This document shows, piece after piece, positions 35,647 to 46,553 of a stretch of DNA of 64,000 nucleotides. The notes below the pieces were generated by a model, which did no database searches, was not told the origin of the DNA, and saw nothing but the letters and a program-made list of their open reading frames with translations. The DNA is from Volutella citrinella (lineage: Eukaryota; Ascomycota; Sordariomycetes; Hypocreales; Nectriaceae). The translations under genes were made by a program, and so were the position numbers. The first letter of the stretch is position 1. Every line of letters begins with the position of its first letter. The stretch lies in assembly GCA_034401135.1 (NCBI GenBank), contig JAWZSP010000006.1, positions 4,092,001-4,156,000 of the forward strand, given 5' to 3'.

Positions 35647-38600
35647 CTAGTCCTTCAGCACCAGGCGATACGTGGCAACTTCAAAGGGGTCCAAAGCCAC
35701 CTCAAAAGTACCCTCCTGCACTGCAATTTCCTCTAAGTTGTCTTCCAGAATGTTCGTCTTGAACACCTTGTCAAGCTCATACGTCGTATCGATTGTGCCT
35801 CTAGCCATGCCACCCACAGAGTCATAAACTCGCACAATGATAGATCTCTCCTTGTTCTTTGGCAGGTTGTCCACCGAGACATCCTCGTCATCCTCGCCAC
35901 GCTTGATCCAGTCAAGCACGAGGTTGTCGTCACCCTTGAGCGTGACGGGGTACTTGGACAGGATGGCCGGCACACCCTTGGGCGCTGTCACGAGGCGGAC
36001 GGGGTTGTTGAAGTTGAACCCAGCACGGACTGTCTGGGCGCCAAGTCCACCCTGGTGCGGCATGATTGCCCAGCGAATGTGGTGACGGCCCATGTCGGCG
36101 TTGCCGTCGGGGGCCTTGGGGGACCGCAGCAGCGAGAGTCTCATCACGCTACCGACAGTCGCGAATCCGTATTTGCTGTCATTGAGAACGGACACTCCGT
36201 AGTTGTGTTCGGAGAGATCAGCAAACTTGTGGCAGCAAACCTCAAACTTGGCCATGTCCCATCTAGTCCATTGTTAGCAGGATATTCAAATCAAAGGAAA
36301 GAAAACGACTTACGAAGTGTTGTAGTGAGTAGGACGCTTGATGATGCCGTATTGCGTCTCGTACGAGGCCTCGGTGTTGCGGACCTGTACCGGGAACTCG
36401 ACCTTGAGGAACTTCATCGTCTCGTGCCAGTCAACGTCCGCCGTGCATTCCACCATGGAAGGCTGGCCATCAATCGCAGCAGACAGCGAGATGATTGTCT
36501 TGACAGAGCTATACTCGCTGATGCGCGTCTCGGTCACCACACTAGCCCGGAACCCGTTGTCCTCGTGGATGCTCGCAGTCGAGCTCAGCTCCTGGCGCGT
36601 CTCCAAGTGGTAAACCTCGGCGTCCCAAGCCTGCCAGTAGACAGGCTTGTCGTCAAAGATGACGAACTGGTTGGCCTTTCCGGACAGAGTCTCGCGTCTT
36701 GCGCGGTGGTCGTAGATGGAAGTAACGCATCCATTCTCAATCTTGACGGTCAAGTCGCCGTTCTCAAGCTGGAACACGCCAGGTGTGGTTTCTTGGATGG
36801 TGACGGCCTTGACACCGTCCGAGGAGGCGCTGAAGGGCTCAATGGCGAGTGTGTGTCCCTCACCTGATGCGATGACGGCCTTGTTCTCAGAAAGGTGGAC
36901 AATTTCCTTTCGGGGCCACGGCAGGGTGTTCAGACCAAATGCTCCCTCCAGGTTCAAAGCATTGGTTGCCTCGGCCTGTTCAACGCCAAGGACGGTGAAG
37001 ATCTGCTGCAGAAGCACCAGTCCAGTCTCCTTCACATTTGAATAAATCTACCGAAGCATTAGCATCGTTTCTTGTAGCAAGAACCTAGGCAACCTCACCT
37101 TGTCGGAGTCATCGTAACACATTTCAATAGCCGTGCCAGGCAAACAGTCGTGGAACTGGCACAACATAATCCCCTGCCACATCTCGTCAAGCTCCTTCTT
37201 GGGGTACTTGTAGCTCTTGTCTTGGATGGACGCGATGGTGGCCAGCAGCTCGAGATCATGCAAGAGAATCTCCGAGGTGCGGTTGTACAGCTTGGTACGG
37301 CCTTGCGTAGTATATACTCCGCGGTGGAGTTCGAAGTAGAGCTCGCCGTACCAGGTAACGAGGCTGGAAGACTTTTCTTCGAGTCGGTCGAAGAACTGGT
37401 CGACGGTTGCGCCGGCGTGGACGCGGGGAATGACGCCCATGGTATCAGCCATGCCTCGAAGTCGGCGAAGTCGTTCCATGTGTTGCCAGGTAGGGCCACC
37501 TCCGCCATCGCCTTTTCCAAACTTGGTAGAGTTAGTGACAATGGTCAACCAGTTGGTTATGAAAGGCAACTCACTGCCATGAGAGCTGTGTTATCCTGGT
37601 CTAGGGACTTGTGGTTGGAGATGCTTCGGGTGACGTCGGCATAGCTGCCCTCGGCGGTATAGGTCTTGCATGGGGGCATATGGCAGATGACTTGGCTTCC
37701 ATCAAGCGCAACCCTGAAGAAACACCATCAGTTAGATACATTTCAACCTGTAAATTCTCATGAGACCTACCAGTTGAAGCTCGTGTGGGGAAACTCATTG
37801 ACACTGTTGAAGCACGGCTTCTGTGTCATGAACCTCGTCATTCCAGCCAGTCGACAGATCTGGGGCATCTGGCAAGAGAAGCCAAACGTATCAGGCAGCC
37901 AGGACGTTGTCGATCGGAATCCAAACTCGGCCTCGAAGAAGCGCTGGCCGTATAGGAACTGTCGCACAAGCGACTCGCCGCATGGAAGGTTCGTATCGTG
38001 CTCGACCCATGAGCCGCCGATGGGGTGGAACTGGCCGGACTTGACCTTGGCCTTGACGCGCTCCCAGCCATAGGGGTAGATCTCTTTGAGCCATTTGAAC
38101 TACACCACACACTAACGTTAGTTATCATCATCACGGGAACGCACAAAGGGGGGTGTGGGGGGGCTGACCTGCTGAGCCTGCGAGCAAGCAAAGTTCAGCT
38201 CTGGGTATCGGTCCATCAAGTCACATTGGTTAGACCAGGACCGGACGACCTTGCGCTTAGTCTCGGCCCAGGGCCACAGCCAACAAGTGTCGATGTGGCA
38301 GTGACCAATAGCGTAAATGGTTGGCTTGCGGGGGTTGAGCGGGCTATCGTATACGGCGGCCGAATCAATGTCATCACCCAGATACTCAGCAGCAATCTTC
38401 CGACAAGCCACCACAGAGCTAACATCGTCGACATTAAACGTATCAATGATCCTGCTGGCCACGTTGAGCGCCTCGTGCTGCTCCCACGAGTCCTCGGGCA
38501 ACTCAGTGGCGGCATCATGAATAATGCCAAAGTCGACATGCAGCATCCTAGCGGGCACATTGACGGCGACGAGCTTAGCCTGCGCCAGCTTAAAGTGCTT

Positions 38601-39395
38601 GTCCTGATCGGGCGGCTGGATGGAGTCGCCGCCAGCATTGTTCTTGAAGATGGGCCGGCCTGGGCCGTTGCCAAACATGCCGTTGCAGGCCATCTCGAGG
38701 TAGATGACATGGTCCTGGCCATCCTTGAAGGCCTGGGGCACCACCCACTCGACGCGCTCGCCGCGCCCGGTCAGGCCCTGCAGCGGCTCGCCCTCGGCGG
38801 TCCAGACGGTGGCCTCGTTGCTGCAGTCCCAGTGCAGCTCGACGTGCGTGTCGTCTCCGCGGAGCGCCTCGGGGAGCCGCAGCGTGCACCGGAACCAGTG
38901 GGTAGTCCAGGACGGGCCAAAGGACTCGCCGACATGCGTCTCCCTGTACGAGTTGGTCTCGGCCGTGGCCTCCTGGAAGCTCGGGCGAGACGTGCCCGGG
39001 GCGTCCCACACGGACAGAGTGACATGGGGAGCGTCGGAGAATTCACCATGGTTAAGCACGCTGCATGTAATGTCTTGGTCAGCGGGGGCAATTCATCAAC
39101 GGACGAGTCAATCGATGCATGAACGGGATGAGATTAACTTCAATATTGCGACCGTGGTAATAATACCCCGAGCTTCGGGGGATGGGGGTTATGGACTGGT
39201 CGCAACTCACGCCATCAGGTTGACCTTTTCCCATTGCCCCGGGGTGAAGAAATTGACCAATCGCTTCTTGTACAGCGACGTAATCTTCTTGCCCACCGGG
39301 CCTGGAGCCTTGAGGGGATACGGCCTGGCCGTCGTGGGCGCGGCTGGTGGCGCCGGCTCGGCTTGGGGGGATGCATGATGCCCGTGTGAACACAT
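35647..39395 (-). CDS. GH38 alpha-mannosidase (Ams1-like, vacuolar/cytosolic)
   Basis: Seven exons are inferred: 39395-39211, 39060-38169, 38099-37771, 37713-37575, 37521-37099, 37047-36314 and 36262-35647. They give 1105 aa, close to yeast Ams1 (about 1083). All six introns are GT-AG; the first is unusually long at 150 nt. There is no signal peptide, as for Ams1, which reaches the vacuole by the Cvt route. The N-terminus has [14 protein letters not shown]...[11 protein letters not shown]. The catalytic domain has the metal-binding [27 protein letters not shown] with the predicted nucleophile Asp, and [12 protein letters not shown]. The C-terminal beta-domains include [22 protein letters not shown]. 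It removes alpha-mannose from free oligosaccharides during glycan turnover. The divergent neighbour is a sugar transporter. Confidence 0.92.
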
Positions 39396-41100
39396 CTGGA
39401 ATATGCAAGCAAGCGTATGCGGCGTCTGTGTGTGTCTCCTCAATTAGGTTGCCTCCTTTCAAGATGGAGGGCAGCGGAAGAGGAATGGGGACTATGTACT
39501 GGACCACACCCGCGGTGCGTCAGGTGAGACGAATCCTCCCGGCATTCTGAGCGAGATGATGCGCTGGCGAAGCGCTGGGTCTGCATCTGGCCCCATATCA
39601 CACGGGGTTGATGAACCATGCTGGTGGGTTTTGGTTTCCGGGGTTGTCACCAATTGTCGCCATTGGCTCGGTGGGTAATGACGCGATCCCTGCTGGGCGT
39701 TGGGGGTTGTGATAGGCTTGGCAGTATTAAGCATGCCTGACATGGCGCCGACAGACAGTAACCCCGAGGAGGGCCGAGTTGGGGTAGCAATGTGGGTGTG
39801 ATTGGGGCAAAGGTCCGGGGAGGGGGATGTCCAGGACGGGCCAATCAGTCCTGGGCAGTTGCCGTGTCCGTGTCGCATTGCAGATTGCAGCGTGCAATCG
39901 TGTGTTATCCTGCAAGCTCTTTGTCCAATTTCGGAGGCATTGTGATTTTGGCTTGGCTGGATGCGGACAAGATGAAGCATCATCGAAATGTCATCAACCC
40001 CCAAAGCTCCATATCTTCATGTTCCGCACACGGACGACATCCGCACACACTCCGCATTTACCTAGGTGGCTAGGGCAAAAGGGGAAATCAGTCTCAACCG
40101 AGGATAAGCATCGTACCGAGCGGAGCAGCCGGGCCCAAGCAAATTCTCCAAGAGTAAAGGACTGCCCCGCAAACAAGAAGTGCTAGCAATGGCCTTGGCA
40201 ACCCCCAACCTGGCGAGTCATACCATGAGCTTCCTTGGAATAACATTGCTCAGGGCAGCCAATCCGAGGAAACCTAGCAGACAACCTAGGGACGAAAGAG
40301 GGGGGCTTCCCAGCCAAGATTGGGGGTAGAGGAGGACCACAACACCATGCGCCAATAGATCTCCGTGCTACGTAACCCGAGCGCCGGGTCTAGTGCTCGA
40401 CACAGCTAGCCGAGTGCGTGGCAATTGGCTGGGGGAGGGCAGGTGTCGCCCCGAGGCGCCAAGTCGGTCAGGCATCACATGGGGTCGTTTAGGGAGAAGG
40501 GGACCCATCAAGGACCGCGGCAATGGGGCCACAGGCGGTGACAGACCTATGGGGTTGATGGGCAGATTCTTTTAGGTTCAAGCTCCGACGGAGCGGCGGG
40601 GAACAGCCCCATAGCAGCGGACCAATGAATTCGTGGGGCCCCATGGGGAAATTGCCATCAGAGTCAGACACGACAGACAAGTCAGGCAGAGTCAGCGAGA
40701 CTTCGGTCGTGGATCACCCGAAGCTCCTCACCCTTCTTGGCACCTGATTGGGGGGCAGAGGGGGGGACGGACTCTCTCTCCGCGCAGAATTCTGAGTTCT
40801 GCAACGGCGTCCACCAACCCGGGCCCGGATACACCCTTGTCCCCTGCCCTGCCTGACCTTGCTTTCTGCCCTCGAACTTGTTGGAGAAGGGCGCAGACGA
40901 ACCTTTGGGGTTGCAGCAAACACCACAAACTCCCCTGCAATCACCGACGTACATATCTTCTGCCCGTTCCCCGACCTCCTCCTCCCATCCTTTTCTTCTT
41001 CTCTCACCGGCTTCGACTCAACCCCCTCTCCGCCGTCTCACCCTCATCTCACACCCAACCGACAGACTTCAACCCACACACATCCCTCAGTAAGTCTACA
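39396..41100. promoter_or_regulatory. 1.7-kb divergent intergenic region, mannosidase / sugar transporter
   Basis: No gene is convincing. Open frames here lack domain features. The region is rich in G and C runs (for example GGGGCCCC around 40636-40643). It contains several matches to the loose CreA consensus SYGGRG, which occurs often by chance. The last 250 bp before 41101 are C/T-rich, as in strong fungal promoters and leaders. Confidence 0.4.
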
Positions 41101-42908
41101 ATGGCCGAAAAGGACCTCGCCCAGGCCGAGTCCGGCCAGAAGAACGTGGCCAGCCACTCCGAGTATGGCCCCTCTGCCACCGAGGCCCAGCTGATCGAGG
41201 CCGCCGTCGCCACCAACGACGCCGAGAACCTGCTCACCCGCAAGGAGCTCTTCGCCCGCTACTGGCCCGCCGCCGTCTACAGCATGCTGCTCAGTGTCGC
41301 CCTCGTCATGGAGGGCATGGATGTCGGCCTGATCAACAACTTCTTCGCCCACCCGGCCTACCTGCGCCGATTTGGCTGGCCCGACGCAAAGGGCAAGCTT
41401 CACATCTCCACCACCTGGCAGGGAGCCATTGGCGCCGGCAACAACGTCGGATCCGTCTTTGGTCTGCTGCTCAACGGTTACCTGCAGTCCCGCTTCGGCT
41501 CCCGCAGGGTCTACATGGTATGTCTAACTCAGTTGAACCATTTTCTTCCAGTCTAACGTCTCAGTTCGCCATGGTGCTCATGGCCTCGTGCATCTTCATC
41601 CTCTTCTTCTCCGTCAACGTTGAGATGCTCCTCGCCGGCAACATCATCTGCGGTATCCCGTGGGGTATCTTCCAGACCCTCACCACCGCATACGCCGCCG
41701 AGATCTGCCCCGCCGCCATGCGTGGCTACCTGACCGCCTGGGTCTCCATGTGCTGGGGTGCCGGCAGCTTCCTCGCCACCGGTGTGCTCCGCGGCTCCCT
41801 CGGTCTCAAGGGAGACGCCGGCTGGCGCGTTCCCTACGGCCTCCAGTGGATGTGGATTCCTCCCCTGTTCCTCGTCGCCTTCCTGGCCCCCGAGTCTCCC
41901 TGGTACCTGGTCCGTCGCGGCAAGTACGACGAGGCCGAGAAGGCTCTGCGACGTCTCGCCCGCAAGGATCACTACACCGACGAGACCATGGCCCAGACCA
42001 TGGCCCTGATGAAGCACACCAACGAGATGGAGAAGATCGAGGCCGCCAACGCCAGCTTCGCCGACTGCTTCCACGGCACCAACCTGCGCCGAACCCTCAT
42101 CGTCTGCATGGCCTGGGCTATCCAGATGTTCAACGGACAGTCCATCACCCAGTACGCTGCCATCATGCTCAAGTCCATCGGTATGAGCGACGTCAACGCC
42201 TTCAACTACAACATGGGCATCCAGTCCGTCAACATCTTCGCCACGGCCGTCGCCATTGCCATCATGGGCCACGTCGGACGTCGCACCTTCTTCTTGTACG
42301 GATCTTCCGGCATTGGTCTCTGCATGTTGGTCATTGGCATCATGGGCTTCGCCGCTTCTCGACAGACCATCGCCATCCCCGTCGCCGTCTTCCTCATCGT
42401 CGTCCAGTGCGTCTTCAAGGTCTCAATCGGCCCTGCCACCTTTGTCCTTGTCGCCGAAACGTCGTCCAGCCGTGTCCGAGCCCAGACCATTGTGCTTGGC
42501 CGCGCCGTCTACGTCTGCTGCGGTATTGTTGCCCAGCAGATCAACCCCCGCATGCTCAACTCGAGCGCCGATGCCTGGAACTGGGGAGCCAAGACTGGCA
42601 TGTTCTACTTCGGATGGTGCTTCATCTGGGTCATCTGCATCTTTTTCTTCATGCCTGAGACCAAGAACCGTACCTTTGCCGATCTCGACTACCTCTTCCA
42701 GAAGAAGGTCTCGGCCCGCGAGTTCTCTACCCACCCGGTCGATCGTAAGTCACCTCCCGCATCTACACATGAATACAAAAGAACTGTTCTAACTCCTTTC
42801 ACAGTGTTCGAGTTTGTCAAGCCCGTTGGTACCAAGACGCTCGACGATGACGAGCCGAATCTGGACACCCGGGAGCAAAACCCAAGCGCGCGTGCCATCG
42901 CCGCATAG
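41101..42908 (+). CDS. MFS sugar transporter (maltose/alpha-glucoside permease-like)
   Basis: Exons 41101-41517, 41565-42744 and 42805-42908 give 566 aa. The introns are GTATGT...CAG (47 nt) and GTAAGT...CAG (60 nt). About 60 cytosolic residues precede TM1. SVALVMEGMDVGLINNFFAHPAYLRRFG is typical of the fungal alpha-glucoside branch of the sugar-porter family. The GSRRVYM loop-2, PESPWYLVRRGKYDEAEKAL and PETKNRTFADLDYLF signatures are all present. Codon choice is extremely C/G-biased at third positions, suggesting high expression. It sits head to head with the alpha-mannosidase gene, which fits uptake of oligosaccharides or their products. The exact sugar is not predictable. Confidence 0.9.
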
Positions 42909-43084
42909 AACAACACGAACGGCATTAACAAGGAATCATGGCTAGTGGATAGTTCTACACACCTGGATTGCATAATATACCCAATACCCATACTGAATTC
43001 TGATTAAAGTGGTGAAGACCGTAGTCCACAAATTCACAATTAGGCTATGAGCATGTGCTGTTCTTTGACAGTAACCTCTAGTCG

Positions 43085-43847
43085 CTAATCAAAGTTTGAA
43101 AGAATCTTGTGAGTCGCGCTCAGATGGAACGCCGAGATCTGGATGAGCCGGGGCATCTCCAGCAGCAAATGCACGTTATCCTGGTACGCCTTCGTCTCAT
43201 TGAACCGCTTGTGCGCGTCCAGGCTCTCCCATCCTATAAAAATGGCCAGCAGCTCGCCAGTCTCGGGCTCCTTGCCGCTGATAGGGACATCCGTCTCTAC
43301 GCTCCAGCCGTAGCTAACGCCCTTGAACTCGGGGCTCGTCTTGAGGCCCTTTTCAACAAACTCGTCCACCAGCTTGGTAGCTGCAAGCTTCTCGTCGTCA
43401 GTGATATCGGCAGGGAACATGCCCCGGGCAATCTCGGTGACTGGCGTGTATTCCTTGTCCAAGATCGTTCCGAGCGGGAACGGCTGGGGCACAACGTGCT
43501 TCAGGAAGCCGTCTGAAAAGTCCAGAATTGGAGCCAGAGACTTTCCAATCTCCTTATTCGTCCTGATGCAGTCAGCGCGAGAGAACATGCGGCATTGGGC
43601 CTTGGGACGCATACTCAGTCTTTCCGTAATTGAGGTGGTCTTGGAGCGAGTCCCAGTCGAGAAGCAGCCAAAAGTGCGAGGGATTTTCTACCGAGTAGCC
43701 GTAGTAGACGCGCTGCGCTCCGGGCTGGCTCAGAGCCGTTTTGATGACATGGCTCATGACCTTGCCTTCGGGCCGCGACTCGTCCATGACGTCGAGACCC
43801 GGCTTGGAGGCGTAGTAGGCATATTCCGTCACTCGTTGATCGGCCAT
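43085..43847 (-). CDS. two-domain dimeric alpha-beta-barrel (ABM-like) protein
   Basis: Exons 43847-43615 and 43562-43085, with a 52-nt GTATGC...CAG intron, give 236 aa. Each half looks like a small ferredoxin-like alpha-beta-barrel: one block has VYYGYSVENPSHFWLLLDWDSLQDHL, the other SYGWSVETDVP...LLAIFIGWESLDAHKRF. This duplicated pattern matches fungal antibiotic-biosynthesis-monooxygenase-like and stress-response barrel proteins. No catalytic residue can be assigned, and many family members have no known reaction. A TATA element lies 60 bp upstream. A cofactor-free oxygenase or ligand-binding role is possible. Confidence 0.7.
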
Positions 43848-44162
43848 TGTGCGGTGCGAGGGGCTGACGAGCGGAGACGCGGGCAGTGTTGAGGATCGCC
43901 AGTAGATTATATAAATTCCAATCGACGGCTTACATCATCTGCGTGATATGATGTCGTGGCCCCCCGCGTCGCTATCAAGATCAGGATTTGGATCAGAGAG
44001 CAAATCCTACCAGGCTACCCTATCCAATCGACGACGCTGAGGCTGGGGTTGGCGGTTGTTATCGCCGAACCCCAGCGCAGCCTAGACCGCTTTGGGCATA
44101 TCATCATCTCGACTCATAGCAGGCTCTCCACTCCCCACTCCGAGTTTGGTGTCTTTCTTGGT
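43848..44162. other. intergenic, promoter of the ABM-like gene
   Basis: These 315 bp hold the TATA element at 43907-43913 and the 3' flank of the C2H2 gene. No gene is seen. Confidence 0.4.
43907..43913 (-). promoter_or_regulatory. TATA box of the ABM-like gene
   Basis: TATATAA read on the minus strand, 60 bp before the ATG at 43847. The leader would be short. Confidence 0.45.
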
Positions 44163-45959
44163 TCAAATCTGATGCTGACTGCGGAACTCTGCCAGCCACT
44201 CCTCGTTATCAGCAATAGTCTGCTCCCAGGTGTCGTCGCTCCCGTAAATGAGCCGCCGTGTTTCCTCTTGAAACATGTCGTCGGTCGGGAAGATTCCCTG
44301 GGCTATGCTCTGCTGCGCGAAGCGTCCCAAATGCCAGGTCAAAAACCTCATGTAGGACGACGGCGTGACTTCGAACCCGGGATCGATCAGCACGGGAGCT
44401 GCCATTGAAATCGGTTCGTCTTGGGTCGTGGTTTGCTCCTCGCTTGGCCTCGACACGGTCTGGTGCTTTCGCACCACCTGGGACAGATGGTCGGATACCG
44501 TCGGGTCTGTGGCCGAAAATGGTATCACCGTCGTGGATTCGTTGGCAATGATGTACGGGGGTATTGCGTTCCTGACCTGAGCAGCGACCGACGGCTCGAA
44601 TTCATGATCTCCGGACCAGTCGGCCATGGTCTTGCCCTGACGGAAATGATGGGTAAGGTGGTCTTCCCGAGCCCGCCACGATTCCAGTCTCGTGCCGCAG
44701 AAGCCACACCGAGAAACAATCTCCGGTTGCCGGATCCTCCAGTCATCAATAATGGGCAGTGTCTCAAGCTGATGGAATCCTCGCAGATGCTGCACCAAGT
44801 GGTCCTTGCGCGTAAAGACATGCGGCTCCCGGCTATTGTGGCAACCGTCGTGATTGTGGCTCTCGATATGATCCAACCCCGGGTCCAGAATATTGCAGTA
44901 GGCGCAATGACTCCTCCTTGTGACGGGAGATATCACGATACCGCCAAAGGGTGCGCAAACCCATTGGTCACAGTTGAGGTGGAGGGACTTCTCGTGGCGA
45001 GTCCAGTCATGCTTCTTTTTGAACGTGTCGCAGCAAAAGGTGCAAGAGAACTGCCGCGCAGTTTCTCGGCCCTGGGCACGCCGGTCAGTCTTGCCCTTTG
45101 AGACGCGGCTGGTGGATCTGGCCTGTGAGCAGGAAACAGAAGCATCCGACCGAGCGGACCACGCAGACGTGACAGAGCCGGAGGACCAGCTGCGGCCACT
45201 CGCAACACTTGAGATCCATGAACCCATGCCGCCGCCGCTGTCGCGTGACAACGGCACGTCTTGTAGCGCATCTCGAATCGCCGACGGTGCCGCTGCCTCG
45301 CTCTCTGGTGGACTGTTCCGCCACCTCTGCATTGGGTGAAGTCCGCGATCCGTATTTATCGGTATAGCAAGGGGCATGGCTCGTCGGTGGGATCCTTGAT
45401 GCAACGAGTAGTGGCTTCTTCGGCGGGGTAGACTTGAGCGGTTGATAATTGGCACTCCGTTGACGAATGCGCAAGCCGGAGTTCCACCCTCGCTCTGGCA
45501 TGCCTCCTCGGCGGCAGCGGAAGAGTACGACTGGCTGTGCAAGTCAGGGACCGGCAGAGGCATCCAGCCGAAAGGGTTGAGGCGATCATGTTCGGTCTCA
45601 GCCAGCTGGGGAGCGTCCAGTTCATCATAGATTTGTCCTTGGTCCACGGTGGCCACCAACGGCTGCTGAAAATCATATCCCTGACAGTCATGGTTTGCCT
45701 CGGGCGTAGGCTCAACGGAAGCCATTGTGTGTGAATTGCCAATTGTCGAATCATCTAAGCCGTGATGAACATCTCCCACGTCTTCCACGAAGAGACTCGA
45801 AAAGGGAGCGTCGAACGAGACACGGTCCGTAATCGGTGCTGAATATTGATGAGAATGGCTTGGCAGCACGTCCAACGGTTCCGACAATGAGTGAATATCT
45901 GGCGCCGCGTCTCCATCCAAGTCAGGGCCCTGGACAGTTGGACTATAGCAGCCTGCCAT
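44163..45959 (-). CDS. C2H2-type zinc-finger protein, likely transcription factor
   Basis: An intronless frame of 598 aa. Residues 1-300 are low in complexity, Ser/Pro/Gln-rich with Arg/Ser tracts, and probably disordered. A standard C2H2 finger spans C306-C309...H322-H327. A second cysteine/histidine-rich part (C352-C355 with H364 to H396) is less regular. A further finger is C418-C421...H434-H438. The last 100 residues are acidic with a predicted helical motif. The layout resembles fungal C2H2 regulators with one good finger and degenerate partners. I recognise no specific named factor. The gene stands divergent from the PLP enzyme gene. Confidence 0.75.
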   Translation of the reverse strand: MAGCYSPTVQGPDLDGDAAPDIHSLSEPLDVLPSHSHQYSAPITDRVSFDAPFSSLFVEDVGDVHHGLDDSTIGNSHTMASVEPTPEANHDCQGYDFQQPLVATVDQGQIYDELDAPQLAETEHDRLNPFGWMPLPVPDLHSQSYSSAAAEEACQSEGGTPACAFVNGVPIINRSSLPRRRSHYSLHQGSHRRAMPLAIPINTDRGLHPMQRWRNSPPESEAAAPSAIRDALQDVPLSRDSGGGMGSWISSVASGRSWSSGSVTSAWSARSDASVSCSQARSTSRVSKGKTDRRAQGRETARQFSCTFCCDTFKKKHDWTRHEKSLHLNCDQWVCAPFGGIVISPVTRRSHCAYCNILDPGLDHIESHNHDGCHNSREPHVFTRKDHLVQHLRGFHQLETLPIIDDWRIRQPEIVSRCGFCGTRLESWRAREDHLTHHFRQGKTMADWSGDHEFEPSVAAQVRNAIPPYIIANESTTVIPFSATDPTVSDHLSQVVRKHQTVSRPSEEQTTTQDEPISMAAPVLIDPGFEVTPSSYMRFLTWHLGRFAQQSIAQGIFPTDDMFQEETRRLIYGSDDTWEQTIADNEEWLAEFRSQHQI

Positions 45960-46553
45960 GTTGAAAGCCCTTCAATGGCGGAAAAAGGTTCAATGTCAAA
46001 TCAGAACTGGGAGTGCAATGTCGCCTGCTTGGGAGGTGGGACTGCTTCCCGTCCTCCGGCAAACATGGAAAAACAAGAAAAGCGGAGTCAGCAAGCATCC
46101 AACATGCATGTCCAAAGCACTGCGGGGCTGCCCGCTTGGCGGTGGACAATATACGGTACCCTCCGCCGAATCGCTTCCCACCGGAACGGAATGCCAGATC
46201 TGTACAAGCCGCACAGCTACTACGTTAGTAGGGAGCGCGCCCTAGCCTAGGTGTGGGCTTAGCAGTCTTCTCATCACCCACCCCCTCATTTACATCCACT
46301 TATCCAAAGTCACACCTTGTACCAGGAACATTTCCATTCCTTCGTCTTCCGTCCAGTGGGCCAAGCCAAGCAGGTGTCATCATCGTTGACATGACAGACT
46401 CCTTGCCAAGGTCTAAGAGCGCGGTCAGATCAGAGCTAGTTTAGTAGACATAAAGGCACCAGTAAGCAGACATCTCTACGTTTAATGACAGGCCATCTCC
46501 GTCTTTGTTTACCTTTCATTTCCATTGTTTCAGTCTCGCAAGGCTTCATCGAC
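45960..46553. promoter_or_regulatory. divergent intergenic region, C2H2 gene / PLP enzyme gene
   Basis: No gene is supported in 594 bp. Several short open frames overlap here in different frames without domain features. The PLP enzyme frame extends upstream to an alternative ATG at 46485, which would add 23 hydrophobic residues. Confidence 0.35.

Noticed and set aside
36055..36867. 270-codon plus-strand frame opposite the alpha-mannosidase
   Set aside because: It is antisense to strongly conserved GH38 coding sequence, and open only because of biased third positions.
38025..39122. 365-codon plus-strand frame opposite the alpha-mannosidase
   Set aside because: Same reason: a shadow of conserved GH38 exons, with no domain of its own.
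39396..41100. CreA binding-site cluster
   Set aside because: The six-base degenerate consensus is expected many times by chance in G/C-run-rich DNA. No clear paired array stands out.
41553..42272. 239-codon minus-strand frame opposite the sugar transporter
   Set aside because: A Gly/Val/His-rich artefact of the strong GC3 bias of the transporter gene.
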